Source of the DNA: Parietichytrium sp. I65-24A
Lineage: Eukaryota; Sar; Bigyra; Thraustochytrida; Thraustochytriidae
Assembly (NCBI GenBank): GCA_012862575.1
Contig: BLSF01000027.1
Location: 124,001-188,000 of the forward strand
Reading direction: 5' to 3'
DNA: 64,000 nt
The translations under genes and the position numbers were made by a program. Numbering within the stretch: position 1 is the stretch's first letter; each line of letters begins with the position of its first letter. This document shows positions 40,909 through 51,496 of this stretch, one piece after another. Under the pieces are notes generated by a model. It was not told the DNA's origin. It saw nothing but the letters and a program-made list of their open reading frames with translations, and ran no database searches.

Positions 40909-42111
40909 ATGAGTGACGGGGTCCGCGAGGTGTTGGAAGCGCTGGTCCGCATGGACGTTGATGCCGCCAGCTGCTTGGCCAAACTCGTGAAAGGTGGTGC
41001 CAATAGCCGCGCAGCTCTACTTGCCATGGACCGTCAGGCCGTGATCTCTGCGCTCGGCCAGCAGCATGGAGCAAAGGTTTGGCGCGGCATTCTCAAAGCC
41101 CGTCGGGACTCAGCCGAGCTTGGCGGCGATGCTCCGGCTCAGAAGAGACAAAAACAGCATCAGGATGACGCAAAAACGTCTGTCGGTTGGGCAGAAAATG
41201 AGGCCGACATTCGCATTCCAAGGCGCGATGCAGCGCAAGACCAGGAGGAATCCTGGGCCGGTGAAAGCGTGTTGGTGAACAGGTCGCCTGTGATGATGCT
41301 GTGGGGCGTGGCCATGGCGACGCGGGCCGGCATGGACGAAGCCTCAGCGTTGTCTGCCAGCAGCATGATGGCTGCGATGAATGCGAGGTCTCACGGCGAG
41401 CATCTCGGCATATACGGCGACGCGGGCGGCGGAGGTTTCGATTTTGAAGGCCAGCAGCAGGATAGCGGCTGGGTCAAAGTGCAATACAACTTGATGGGCA
41501 GGGAAATGTCTTTGTGGCGGGGTCCTAGCGGAGCCATGCGTGGCGTGCAGAACGGTAAGGTAATCACGCCCAAATCTGTCCTTCGGAGATTGCAGGGAGC
41601 GTTCGGAGAGGACCTTCCCGTGGTGTTTGGGTGCTTTACTTTCGTCGCGGAAAAGATTCCCCGCGAGAATCTCCTGCACAACCCAAGAATGGGCTATGAT
41701 ATGTATACAACCTTCAGGCCGAGGGTGGCATCAGGCAGGGCGGGGTGGGGAGCAAAGGGCAGGCTTGAATTCGACAAAGTTTTGGCGGTCGCAAAGGAAC
41801 CCAAATTCATAACCAAAGTTGACGGCGACGCAGATGCAGATGTAGATGCAGATGCAGGCGTTGAAAAGCACAATGAGAGTGCTGCCATCAAGACGGAACC
41901 CGCACCTTCCGCTGATGAACCGGTAATAAAAGAAGAGATAGCCTCCATCGGACCTGACGACGTTCTCGCCATAATCTCCAAAGAAGGCAGAATAAACAAG
42001 CCTGATCTAGAACGCCAGCTCTCGCAGAAAGACCTCACCGCCATTCTAACTGAGCTGCAGTCGGACGCACTCATCTTCCGCGATCGCGAGGGTTTCTACT
42101 GCCCCCTCTGA
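40909..42111 (+). CDS. Conserved protein of unknown function with winged-helix-like C-terminus
   Basis: The product is 400 residues from the ATG at 40909. The N-terminal 85 residues look like a small helical domain. The core (about 120-310) contains VLVNRSPVMMLWGVAMATRAG, then NLMGREMSLWRGPSG and FTFVAEKIPRENL. I associate this pattern with uncharacterised proteins of fungi and protists but cannot name the family. An acidic linker with (DADAD)-type repeats follows. The last 50 residues, DDVLAIISKEGRINKPDLERQ...GFYCPL, look like a winged helix of the kind found at the ends of RPA2 and related nuclear proteins. A nuclear, nucleic-acid or protein-binding role is only inference. The next gene is on the same strand 690 bases on. 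Confidence 0.7.
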   Translation: MSDGVREVLEALVRMDVDAASCLAKLVKGGANSRAALLAMDRQAVISALGQQHGAKVWRGILKARRDSAELGGDAPAQKRQKQHQDDAKTSVGWAENEADIRIPRRDAAQDQEESWAGESVLVNRSPVMMLWGVAMATRAGMDEASALSASSMMAAMNARSHGEHLGIYGDAGGGGFDFEGQQQDSGWVKVQYNLMGREMSLWRGPSGAMRGVQNGKVITPKSVLRRLQGAFGEDLPVVFGCFTFVAEKIPRENLLHNPRMGYDMYTTFRPRVASGRAGWGAKGRLEFDKVLAVAKEPKFITKVDGDADADVDADAGVEKHNESAAIKTEPAPSADEPVIKEEIASIGPDDVLAIISKEGRINKPDLERQLSQKDLTAILTELQSDALIFRDREGFYCPL

Positions 42112-42800
42112 GCAACGCCATATTCCTTCTACACCGCCACACCCATGATATGCATGACCGCCCGCCCGCCTTGACTTTTATTCTAAACCTAACAAACATT
42201 CACTTCGACGCTTCTGACCTAAACCTTTTTCCATCATCTCATCCAATCAACACCGAATCGACCTCAACCAGAACACCGCGTCATACGCAGTTCTCTCATT
42301 AGGTGGGTGCTTGATCTTCATCCATCTTTCCTCCTTCCTCGCGATACTACCTCGAGCATTCTTGAGCACAGTAGACACAGTAGACAGAGTAGCTTTTGGC
42401 CACTCTAGCCGCAAGCCCTTGCACAATGAACCTGCAGGTCCTGTAGGTACTCGAGTAACCTACCTCCCCGCCTTACAAAAAGCTATTGCTTGTGTGCACA
42501 ACACAATACTTGCATCGAGAGGTGTAGTTGTGCGCGCCGCGTGGGTCAACCTGCACGAGCGTGTGCGTGTGCATGTCCATGTACATATATATATATACAT
42601 ATACTTGTGCGAGCTGAAGGAGCTGCGGCAATTGACGGAAGCGAACGAAGAAAAGCTCAGCTTGGAAGAGAATAGCACAGAGGAGCTGAAAGGTGTTGCA
42701 GAGTCTTTGCTGCTTGTACTGCTGCTGCTGCTGGTGGTGGTAGTGGTGTCGCGGGCGCTTGCAGGCTGGTGACAACGCGGTCGTCCGTAGGAAGCTGCCG
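42112..42800. other. Leader/promoter region of the bZIP gene
   Basis: About 690 bases. A TA-rich run (42584-42601) and CTG/GTG repeats just before the start are present. The frame is open from 42759 without an ATG, and TTGCAG at 42759-42764 could be an acceptor for an upstream exon, though none was recognised. Confidence 0.45.
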
Positions 42801-44279
42801 ATGAGCCCATTTGAAGGCCGCGCTATTTCTAGTTGGCAGCACACAGCAGACATGGAAAGTGAGGCGCACGCAGGAGCTTGGACAGAGGAGTGGGACTGGC
42901 TCGGCTCGTCGCAAGAATCGGAGCTGGACTGGATCGACCCCGATCAGCAGAGGCAGCGCAACGATGTGTTCGAATTCGATACGTCTGGGTTTGATGCGAC
43001 GGTCGCCAGCGCCGCGTACCGGGGCATTGGCGTTGGAAATGAGCTTGAGGGGGTCGGAACGGACTGGAATGCAAATGCAACGAGCTTGAAAGGCTCCAGT
43101 AGGTCAAGCAGTGGTGAAGCGGGGGAAATGCGGAGCTGGCCCAAGGACACGCGGAACGCGGAAGCGTGTAAGCGCCACCGGGAAAAGCGGAAGCGTGAGA
43201 TCGAGGAGCTCAAGCAGAGGAACGATGAGCTGGAGGCGGAGCGGAACATCTTCCTGTCCAGGATTGCAGACCTCCAGACGAGCGTAGATTCGTTGAGGAT
43301 GAATAACCAGATAGATCTTGGAAAAGAAAATGCGCTGCTGAGGATGGAGATTCGCAAGCACAAGGCATTCATCTCCACTGTGGTGCAAGCAGCATCCAAG
43401 CCACCAGACATGACTCCAGAAGAGCGATATCGACTGCTCAAGAGCGGGCTTGATTCAGCACGATGCCAGGTGTTAGGAATGGCGTATTCGTCTATTGCGG
43501 ACCCTGGATGGAAAAACTTAGCACCGAAAGAGTATGGGGACGTCACTGTACATATCCGATATCAGCATTTACCCAGAGGTGTTCCGATTTCTCAATGCAA
43601 ACGATTAAATTTCCGGATTGACTATGACAAATTGGCTCTCTCCGCAAGGGAATACCAAGCTCGATCATGGCGTCTGTGCTCGGACGTGGACTACATCAAC
43701 GAACTTTACAAAGACTTTGAGGATGTGGACAAAGTGAAGCGGACGATCACAAACATCACGCCGAGCGGAATGTCGCAGCTTGCAAAGTCGCTCAAGGACG
43801 AGATGTTTGAGTGTTTCAAGTATGAAGAGAGCCTGGATGACGAAAATGGCATACCTGACTCTGCTACGTCCATGTTTGCTTCGGTGGGTTGCACGGCAGA
43901 GATTTTGCCCGCCGCTCTTCGGCTTGGTGTCGACGAATACGAGGGCCCCATCCAGGCGTATTTGTTGTCCAGCACCAGCATCGATGCTCCCTCTATCGTT
44001 GTCCCTGACGCTAGCAAATACGGCAACCACTCCCTCGTGGTCAAGGGCTTTCTACTCTATGATATTCCCGGTGTGGAGAGCAGTTGTTACAAAATATCAC
44101 TTGCCTCCATGCCCTTTGACGAGAGTTTCAAGGGCCTTCAAGCTCGAATGTCAGCGGAGGGTTTTGTCCTAGACGACAAATTTATCGAGGAGCTCATGGA
44201 ATCAGAGGTCCATGCTTCTCTGAAAACGATGAGTCTGGCCTGTGAACGCCCGGACTCTGCAGAAAGTACATCACTCTAG
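42801..44279 (+). CDS. bZIP-like transcription factor with a large C-terminal domain
   Basis: The product is 492 residues from the first ATG. A basic region NAEACKRHREKRKREIEEL starts at N119 with the bZIP spacing N-x7-R. It runs directly into a heptad coiled coil (LKQRNDELEAERNIFLSRIADLQTSV..., to about 200). The C-terminal 290 residues form a folded, unknown domain; stretches such as SLVVKGFLLYDIP and FEDVDKVKRTITNITPSGM are compatible with a START-like or PAS-like ligand-binding fold but are not diagnostic. The N-terminus is acidic and Trp-rich, as in activation domains. A sequence-specific DNA-binding role is likely from the bZIP alone; the ligand role of the C-terminus is speculation. 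Confidence 0.72.
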   Translation: MSPFEGRAISSWQHTADMESEAHAGAWTEEWDWLGSSQESELDWIDPDQQRQRNDVFEFDTSGFDATVASAAYRGIGVGNELEGVGTDWNANATSLKGSSRSSSGEAGEMRSWPKDTRNAEACKRHREKRKREIEELKQRNDELEAERNIFLSRIADLQTSVDSLRMNNQIDLGKENALLRMEIRKHKAFISTVVQAASKPPDMTPEERYRLLKSGLDSARCQVLGMAYSSIADPGWKNLAPKEYGDVTVHIRYQHLPRGVPISQCKRLNFRIDYDKLALSAREYQARSWRLCSDVDYINELYKDFEDVDKVKRTITNITPSGMSQLAKSLKDEMFECFKYEESLDDENGIPDSATSMFASVGCTAEILPAALRLGVDEYEGPIQAYLLSSTSIDAPSIVVPDASKYGNHSLVVKGFLLYDIPGVESSCYKISLASMPFDESFKGLQARMSAEGFVLDDKFIEELMESEVHASLKTMSLACERPDSAESTSL

Positions 44280-44650
44280 GCTCGTTGCTCTTCCTCGTGA
44301 TTCTGAAAAAACGTTTACACCACCCTTGTATCTGACACGCTCTTTCAACGAGCCGAGTGCCTTGCTTGAATTTTCTTGCACAGTATCTCTCGCAATTGCA
44401 AGCAAATGTCGCTGATATATTCGATGCTAATATTTTTTCGAGGGAAAATTCTTCGCAGCTTGGAATGGGGCGTTGCGGGGTCACAGAAGGAGACGATGCA
44501 AGCATGGAGCTGGACGACAGGTCGAGGGAACCCTTTTAGGGAGAGAATCTGTAGTGTAGTTTGTCAAAATAGTGCTCAAATTTTAAATTAATTTGTGCTC
44601 GCCTGTCCTCTTCAAGGAAAGCAATGAGAGACAAATCAATGTCGTTGAAC
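44280..44650. other. Convergent 3' region
   Basis: About 370 bases between the stops of the bZIP and M6 protease genes. No gene or repeat was seen. Confidence 0.5.
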
Positions 44651-46564
44651 TCAATAGTCGTACTTGGGGTTTTGAGAAGAGATTTGTGGGTTTGCCCAGT
44701 TCTGTTGTTGCCCGGCGACCATTTCTTGATTGTAGTTTTGGTTCGTCTTCCTCGATTGCGATCTCTTGTACATTGCGAATCCCAAGACGCCCAGAACCAC
44801 AGCACCTCCAGCGATGAGAGCAGGAACCATGATCGAGGACCCAGAGCTGGCATCACTGTCGTCGGATGCGCTCGACACGGTAATGCCCGTCCCCGTGTAG
44901 GTGAAGGTGAATGTCATTGAGTCCGATGAAGCGGAGAAATTGCTAAGCGATATTAGAGAAGGTTGGCCCATCTTTGCGTAAGTGTTGATGTTTTGGAGAG
45001 GGAGCAAGTTGTCGCCAACGACGACATCGTTGTATGGAAGCCAATCGCCCGCATCAGACGTGAAATAGGTGGAACTCTCTAAATCAAACTTGTTGTCTGG
45101 CTGGACCATGCGCACGCGAGGATGTGTGCTCGCCCAAGTCGCTGGCTCTGCTGACAGAAACTCATTTTCGTTCGTCTCCATAGCAAGATCGACATGGAAG
45201 ATTAGGATTCCACCCTGTAGAAGCGCGTCGTTGTCCTTGCTTTGGCGATTCTCGATCAAGAAGAACTCGGTCTCGCTCAGCGTGATCTTGGCAACCGTAG
45301 GGGTGACGTGCACATCAGGCAAAGTAACCGTTCTACTATTGGCCTTTGACACATCAAGCTCTTCCACATCCACCCAGCCCAAGAGATACTTCGCAGCTGC
45401 ACTCATGCTTGGAGGGTAGTTTTGCGTCTGGTCAATTCCCCAGGAATTGGCCATTAAACAGTATTCTCCGAGGCCCCAGCTGCTTTCGTCAATGTCATAG
45501 TAGTCAATGAGGCCGAGAAAGTGTCCCATCTCGTGCGCAATAACCCCAAAATGGCCAATCTCAATGGAATTTGGGCTTTTGTAATTGTACCAACGACCAG
45601 GGTTGACATTGTAGTCGTAGAATTTGAGTCCAGAGAGCGGGGAGATGTAGTCAGGGCAAACCCAATTGCCTTTTGTCACTTCAACGCATGAATCCGCGGT
45701 GAGAATGTACTTGTGCGACCAGATTTTATCCGTAAATGTTTCTGAATCAAATTCTGCGCTGAATCCAGAATGGACGACAGTAAGCATGTCCACATAGCCG
45801 TCACCATTGAGATCAAACTTGCTCTTAAATTCTTCCGCCCCAATCTCCTTTTCGTAAGCCTCGATACCTTCGATGATCGCGTTGCGAAGCATGGTCTTGT
45901 TATCTGGGTCATACATTCCATAACTGCACTCGTATACGTTTCCTTCGTAATAGCAAGGGCCCGCTGCCTCCGACTCACTATAGCTCACCTTGATCCAATC
46001 GCTGAGCACATTGTTCAGCGTCAACCTGCCCGAGGAGATTTTTGTATAGAACTGCTTGATACTCTGAGTGATCACGACGGTCCCGTCCGGCGAGCCCTCA
46101 CTGTTAAAGAGCAACTCGAAGTCAGACACGGGCTTGACCATGGCATCGGTGTGGTCGGAGAACTGAATCATGATAACCATGTTGTTGATGTTCGAAAGAA
46201 CATCATATGGGACACTGGTCGTGGCCGAGGTTCCGCGCAGTGCTTGGTTGGAGGTCTTTTCAGCCTTGCTAATTCCTGAAGGAACAGACCTCTTCATGCT
46301 GGAGGTCGCAGACCCATCCTTCGGCGCTCTACTCGAGCAAGTGAGCTGCTCCTGAGTACAAACACCATCGACGATGAAATAATAGTCTTCGTCTCTCTTG
46401 CACAATTTTTGCTTTTCTGGGCTAATGTAGGAGACACCAGAAAAGGGATCACCAACTTTTACCAAGGTGTCGTTGCAGGCCCCGGTCACGTAAGAGCGGG
46501 GAAGTGGAATGGCCTCGGTAGTCAGAAGGCCGCCGAGAGCGGCTATTGCAAATGTGACTTTCAT
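44651..46564 (-). CDS. Membrane-anchored M6-family metalloprotease (immune inhibitor A-like)
   Basis: The product is 637 residues from an ATG. It has a signal peptide (residues 1-18), a Cys-containing prodomain and an M6 catalytic domain. The zinc site is HEMGHFLGLID at 344-354, with H344, H348 and D354 as ligands and E345 as the base, followed by a conserved LMANSWG turn. An EF-hand-like calcium loop DLNGDGYVDML lies at 251-261, as in other M6 enzymes. A beta-rich domain follows. A transmembrane helix near 577-598 (VPALIAGGAVVLGVLGFAMY) and a 39-residue Gln/Asn-rich tail end the protein. M6 enzymes are secreted endopeptidases; this one appears tethered at the surface or in the secretory path. 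Confidence 0.88.
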   Translation of the reverse strand: MKVTFAIAALGGLLTTEAIPLPRSYVTGACNDTLVKVGDPFSGVSYISPEKQKLCKRDEDYYFIVDGVCTQEQLTCSSRAPKDGSATSSMKRSVPSGISKAEKTSNQALRGTSATTSVPYDVLSNINNMVIMIQFSDHTDAMVKPVSDFELLFNSEGSPDGTVVITQSIKQFYTKISSGRLTLNNVLSDWIKVSYSESEAAGPCYYEGNVYECSYGMYDPDNKTMLRNAIIEGIEAYEKEIGAEEFKSKFDLNGDGYVDMLTVVHSGFSAEFDSETFTDKIWSHKYILTADSCVEVTKGNWVCPDYISPLSGLKFYDYNVNPGRWYNYKSPNSIEIGHFGVIAHEMGHFLGLIDYYDIDESSWGLGEYCLMANSWGIDQTQNYPPSMSAAAKYLLGWVDVEELDVSKANSRTVTLPDVHVTPTVAKITLSETEFFLIENRQSKDNDALLQGGILIFHVDLAMETNENEFLSAEPATWASTHPRVRMVQPDNKFDLESSTYFTSDAGDWLPYNDVVVGDNLLPLQNINTYAKMGQPSLISLSNFSASSDSMTFTFTYTGTGITVSSASDDSDASSGSSIMVPALIAGGAVVLGVLGFAMYKRSQSRKTNQNYNQEMVAGQQQNWANPQISSQNPKYDY

Positions 46565-49191
46565 GTTTCGCGTTTTCGGATTCGGTTTGAGTGTTTGGGG
46601 TTTGCATCAACTCGCAACAACATGGTGTCTTTTTCCACCAGATCCACCAGCCTCTTCTTGCATAGGTCTGTCTACCCATGTATTCACTTGCCTACTAAAC
46701 CTCACAGGGCTGGTAATAGTACGTTGGGAATGGGCTTCGGCAGTGGCAGGGCACTAAGCTTATCAGGTGTCGGTACTCACTATCAGCACGCATCAGCACT
46801 GCGTTTCAGCTCTCTGGTGCAATGTCTATGTGAGCGTTCTCGGCAAAAGTGGCTTTCGCCTCATTAGTGTGATTCAAATGCATCAACCGCACCGTGGCAT
46901 CAGCTGTCCCTGTATTCGCCCCCGAGGTTAGTCCGCATTGTTCGCGATACCTGTCAACACGCCTAGTCCACGACGGGCTCTTTCTATTTCGTTGATAGCG
47001 CCCCAAACAGAAGCAACCCGTTCGTCGCGTGCAATACAAGGCCATAGTATGCCCAAGCCACTACACACCCATACAGGTGCCCTGTCTCACAAGAGCATCG
47101 CGCGGATCCTATGCAGTGAACCTGTCCCTCAGCGAGAAAACTGCAACTGGTTATTCGCCACGCTGTGAATTCATAGTCTTTTGATGAACCGTCACAGTGC
47201 AAGACTTCACGCGTTCCAGTATGTTCCAATCCTGCTTTCTAACCCTTAACTATTGTTAACTGTGTACAAACTGTATGCCTAATTTTACAGTGTTTTAATC
47301 GCGAGGTTTAAAAAATCACCTCTGTGAAAACAATTTTACACAAAGAGCATTCTGTTCCGGACGGAATCACCAACCTCCAAATTCATAAAACTGTGAAAGA
47401 CTTGCGCCTCTTACTGCTCCACCCACTATTTGCCTTAAGGTACACAAATCCTCCTCAAGGTGTGTACCACCTTTCCCGATACCTGGTGATTAAGGATAAC
47501 TTTAATGGACCCGGCTGTGAGAAGTTCCGGGGAGGTGAGACTAGCGCGTGGATAGCGGGGATTAGGAGGGACAGAAACAGTGCAAATTGAGCGCGTGCGA
47601 AACCTCGTGATCTCAAGCTCGGGGCTGTCTATGCGCAAGTTTAAGCGAAAGTGTGATGGTTGATCTCTCGCAACTCAAGTTCAAGATGGGATCGCGATTC
47701 GAACAGAATGATGTCTGGGTAGGACGCGCGTGGGGATTTCTGGGACGGAATGGACGGGAGGGCTGCAGTATAAGATCGGTTGGTTTGTTGGTTGTAACGA
47801 TGGCCCAAGCGGAAGCGAACAATGGATAGTGAAGAGCGCTAACCTTGGCCAAGGTGGGATGGCTGTGGCCAGAGATTTGAGTCCTGAAAATAGATTGCGT
47901 GACACTTCCACGTGGTCAGCTGCAAATGATATCGCCACATTTGCCATGATCAAGGCCTGTTTTTTTTCCTTGGCGTCTGGAATCGACTGTGAATGGAGCT
48001 TTTCAAGAGATGTTTTTTCTTGTCGCTCGCCTGGAAACGCTTGTTTCTTTGCCTCTTTGACGTGTTCTAAATGAGGCTACAAAGTAGTTGAGCCCGGTCT
48101 TGACAGCATGCTGCTTCTTTTAACTTGATATGCAAAAATTCCCTCTTTTGGATTGAAAATTTTCTATTAATCCCGACTTCCGACTTGGTGAATGCTTCCG
48201 GAACACCCACTGAGTTCTCGGAGGGGGTTTTCGACGTGATGGACTTGAATACGTTTTTGCGGCACAGCATCAACAATTGATATCATCGGCAAGAGCTTCG
48301 AGGGCAGACAAGCCGTGATTTGTCGCAAAGTGGCGAATGCCTCCATCAATCAAGCACATTGTCAAGCTCCACTGAACGTAAGCGTCACCCACGGCATCGC
48401 TGGCAGCCTTCCAATCGCGCCCTTTCGATAGGTCATGGCGAAGGTCTCTGTGAACCAGGCCTCTCCTCCTAGAAACTAATTGAATCGATCACGAACTTGC
48501 AGCAATCAAGCATACCGCACATGAACCTCAAAGTTTCCACCAGACAACTAAAACCTGAGTTTGCAATACGCAGCTGGAGTGACGGTCACAGCAGACTGTC
48601 AGCTATGCGCCACCTGCCGTTTCGTTGAAAAAAAAAAAGAGTGGACTTCAACGTTTTAATAGTAAATTCAGTTCGGAATTTCAAGCGCAACTTCCACAGA
48701 GCGAACGAATTGCGTTCATTCGCCTGAAGGGAGTCCTACAAAAAGCTATAAGCAAGAGAAAGCTGCGCCCAACCTTCCATGCATGCGCTCGTATATGAAC
48801 AGAGTGGCCTCATGAGCGAATGCTGCAGCTGCCTACATCAGAGTAATTGGCCTCGGCATCTTGCAAGTAGAGAGCACCTCTTCTTGGTTTCCACTGGTGT
48901 CCTTATTCTGAGGCGCGGATTGCAGCCACATCTTTACACTTGAACGATTGAGCTTCACTGCAACCTTGCTCACTGTCAGGTCTATTCGCCACAAGTTGCA
49001 AGGTTTCCGTTGCCGGTACTAGTTGACCCTGCCAGTGTATATGCAGGCGAAGCCAACCTTGCATTTGGGTGCATTGAGCAATGGGTTGAGGAAAATAAGA
49101 TAAAAAGCTTATCTTTGATGGAGTCAACGAAAAGCCTGTGCCAGGTGATTGTCCATTGTTCTTCGCAGCGAATAGCTAACCCCGCCAGCAG
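46565..49191. other. Gene-poor 2.6-kb stretch
   Basis: No recognised gene. Two short stretches look weakly coding: a plus-strand frame at about 47730-48074 (no ATG start) and a minus-strand segment around 48283-48480 in which consecutive frames look protein-like with breaks. Both could be relics; neither matches a family known to me. Confidence 0.45.
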
Positions 49192-50619
49192 TCAACGGCT
49201 GTCAAGCTTGAATTCGGTGAGGTCATAGCATGTTGCAAACTCTGCGCCGAGCATGTTACTGATGCCCACTGTCACCACCAGGCAAACCGTGCGAAACTCA
49301 CGCCAAACAAGCTCGCTCATTCTGGCGCTGGGCGGAACGCGATACAAGTACCCTTTTGCCACATCTGAGAAGGTCTCGCAAACAAATGCGAGCGCAAGTC
49401 GCCAGAGAATCTCGTCTACATCCCTATGAACCCCAAATGCAAGTGCTGCCCCAACGTAGAGACCTCTTTTTTCCCCAATCATTTCGCCCAGAACAAGCTG
49501 ATTCCAAATCTCGTCTTGTCTGAGGAAGGTGTCGGCTTTGTTTTTGGTTGGGCTCGCCTGTCCGACGGCAGCATTGTCACCATCGTCAGCATTGTCACCA
49601 TCGTCAGCATTGTCGTCAGACACGTCTAAAATGCTGGACACGGGGGCGACATTGGTGACATCTTTCACGGGGACTGCGACAGATTTCATGCAGCAGTATG
49701 CAGAGGCCCAAAGTGTCTCAATGACACACTGCAGCAAGGTGGTGTAAGTAAAAACCCAGTCGTCTTTCGTCAAAAACAGTATGACAAAGCCAGGAAGAGC
49801 ATAGTTCCCGACGAGGGCTTCATTCACAATTATCATTTTTCTCACCGACCCTTTCGAACCCTTTGTAATTTTCAAATGCCGCTGAGTACGTCGCATGGAA
49901 ATGGCGAACAGTGGATAGAGAAGCCCTACAAGGGCAACCTGCATGAACGCTGAAATAGCTTGGCTTGTTGAGAGAACCATGAAGACTACCAGGAGGCAAA
50001 AATTTAAAATCCAGAGAACCGTGTTGACAAGGGACCGCGGGATGAAGCGAAGCTTGAATTTGGTCTTGTGTTGGACCAACTTCTCCAACAAAATACAAAC
50101 CCAAGAACTCATCCCGAGAATAAGAATGGCCAAAAATGGGTGCATATAACCTTGGGAAGATAAGGCCAAGAACAACCCGATGTGAACCGAGATGCGAACG
50201 ATCAGCAGCGGAAATTTTGAATATACCTTGTCGTGCAGTAGGACGGCCACTTCCGCCGTGGTGGTCGATATGGAAGCGCACAGTGCGACGTCCCAGCCGC
50301 GGAACACGCCTTCGTAGCCGGGATTGGAAAAGCCATCACACGTGTCTTCGAGCGACGTTCCGTTGACGTATTGCCAGAATTGGTTTTCATTGAATGCCCA
50401 GAGCTCCAAAAAGAAGAAATACGCCCCGAATATAATGGTCAAAAGCACGCAAGGTAATATCGGCTTGAACGCGAGCCAGGAAAGATGACTTTGTTGCCCT
50501 AGAATTCGCGTGAGCACGGCTCCTGCGACCCCAATTCGAGACTCCGTCAGAGCACGTCGCAAAGATGCGGGGCGGCTAAGTAGTTGCCGACCGCTCTCGA
50601 CCCCATATTTCCTGGCCAT
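49192..50619 (-). CDS. Polytopic membrane protein of unknown family
   Basis: The product is 475 residues from an ATG. I do not recognise the family. About ten hydrophobic helices are visible, the first at about 48-75 (LPCVLLTIIFGAYFFFLELW) and others around 110-330. After the eighth helix comes an acidic cytosolic-type loop with DDGDNADDGDN repeats from an 18-base in-frame repeat (49570-49618). Two more helices follow near the end. The N-terminus is basic without a cleavable signal, which favours a cytosolic N-terminus. A helix reading WDVALCASISTTTAEVAVLLH has charged residues and could line a pore or site. No transporter signature was found. Confidence 0.75.
   Translation of the reverse strand: MARKYGVESGRQLLSRPASLRRALTESRIGVAGAVLTRILGQQSHLSWLAFKPILPCVLLTIIFGAYFFFLELWAFNENQFWQYVNGTSLEDTCDGFSNPGYEGVFRGWDVALCASISTTTAEVAVLLHDKVYSKFPLLIVRISVHIGLFLALSSQGYMHPFLAILILGMSSWVCILLEKLVQHKTKFKLRFIPRSLVNTVLWILNFCLLVVFMVLSTSQAISAFMQVALVGLLYPLFAISMRRTQRHLKITKGSKGSVRKMIIVNEALVGNYALPGFVILFLTKDDWVFTYTTLLQCVIETLWASAYCCMKSVAVPVKDVTNVAPVSSILDVSDDNADDGDNADDGDNAAVGQASPTKNKADTFLRQDEIWNQLVLGEMIGEKRGLYVGAALAFGVHRDVDEILWRLALAFVCETFSDVAKGYLYRVPPSARMSELVWREFRTVCLVVTVGISNMLGAEFATCYDLTEFKLDSR
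49570..49618. repeat. 18-bp in-frame repeat
   Basis: Nearly three copies of an 18-base unit (built on GTCAGCATTGTCACCATC) encode the acidic D-N-A-D-D-G repeat in a loop of the polytopic membrane protein. Confidence 0.88.
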
Positions 50620-50738
50620 CAGTCATCAGAGACGACTCACGCCTCCTTGCTGCTCTGCCTCTGGTCGACCCAGGTCGTCATAGAATTGAGCCAAGCTCAA
50701 GGCACATACGATCCATGAGACCAAATCCCTCCATGGTT

Positions 50739-50762
50739 TGTACTGTACTGTACTGTACTGTG
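50739..50762. repeat. (GTACT)n pentamer repeat
   Basis: Four to five tandem GTACT units lie about 120 bases upstream of the polytopic membrane protein start on the minus strand. Confidence 0.9.
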
Positions 50763-51446
50763 CAACCGAGGACCTTTTATTCGATGTGAGACTCTCTTGA
50801 GAGAAATCGCCAGCTGACAAACAGTTGCCCTATGCTCATGATGGAGATGCACTCACTCCCCTTTCAATCAATTAACTGTAATCAAGTGTGACAGGACGTC
50901 ATAGCTACCTTCCGTTTACGACGAAATCGCCATTCTTACTTTGTTCATACTCGTTTCACCAGCTGTGGAGGGTAGGAGCTGCGAAACCCACTAGAGTCTG
51001 CCCCGATTGCTGCTCACGGGTCAGCCCCCAGTTTCTCCAGCTAGTAGCTGGCTCAGCAGCTGCACAACTCGGCTCGAATTATCAAGAGCCGTTGACTCTG
51101 GACTCGGTCACTACCGTGACCACTGTGGCACTCGCAGCGAAAGCGGTGGGCGAGTCTCAAGGCGAGAGAGAGTATTGAACGAAGCAACTCGAACCCACCA
51201 TGATGAGTTTCATTCTCTCTCCATTCAATACCGTGCTAATATCACGCCTTCGGCGTTGCGTTGCCAAAGCGCTCAGCAATGCTTCGCTTTCGAGCTGCAG
51301 CTCTAGCATTTTGCGGTTCAACATCTTGCGATGGGCAGAACGCAGACATTGCTGCTGGTCTGATTTGTGCGTCAAGACCATCGCTTTGTTGACAAGTTTC
51401 ACACAGCTAGCTCATCTTATTTTGTGTACGCCAGCGTTTGCTTTTC

Positions 51447-51496
51447 CAACTCTGTCAGATCTGACCATACCAACTCTGTCAGATCTGACCATACCA
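51447..51496. repeat. 24-bp direct tandem duplication
   Basis: Two adjacent exact copies of a 24-base unit beginning CAACTCTGTCAG. Each unit contains the partial palindrome CAGATCTG. Confidence 0.88.

Noticed and set aside
47730-48074. Plus-strand frame of 114 codons with protein-like composition
   Set aside because: It lacks an ATG, matches no family and ends in low-quality sequence; kept only as a remark on the intergenic region.
51180-51210. A T-loop-like GGTTCGA element on the minus strand suggesting a tRNA
   Set aside because: The flanking bases do not form a T-stem and no anticodon arm could be built.
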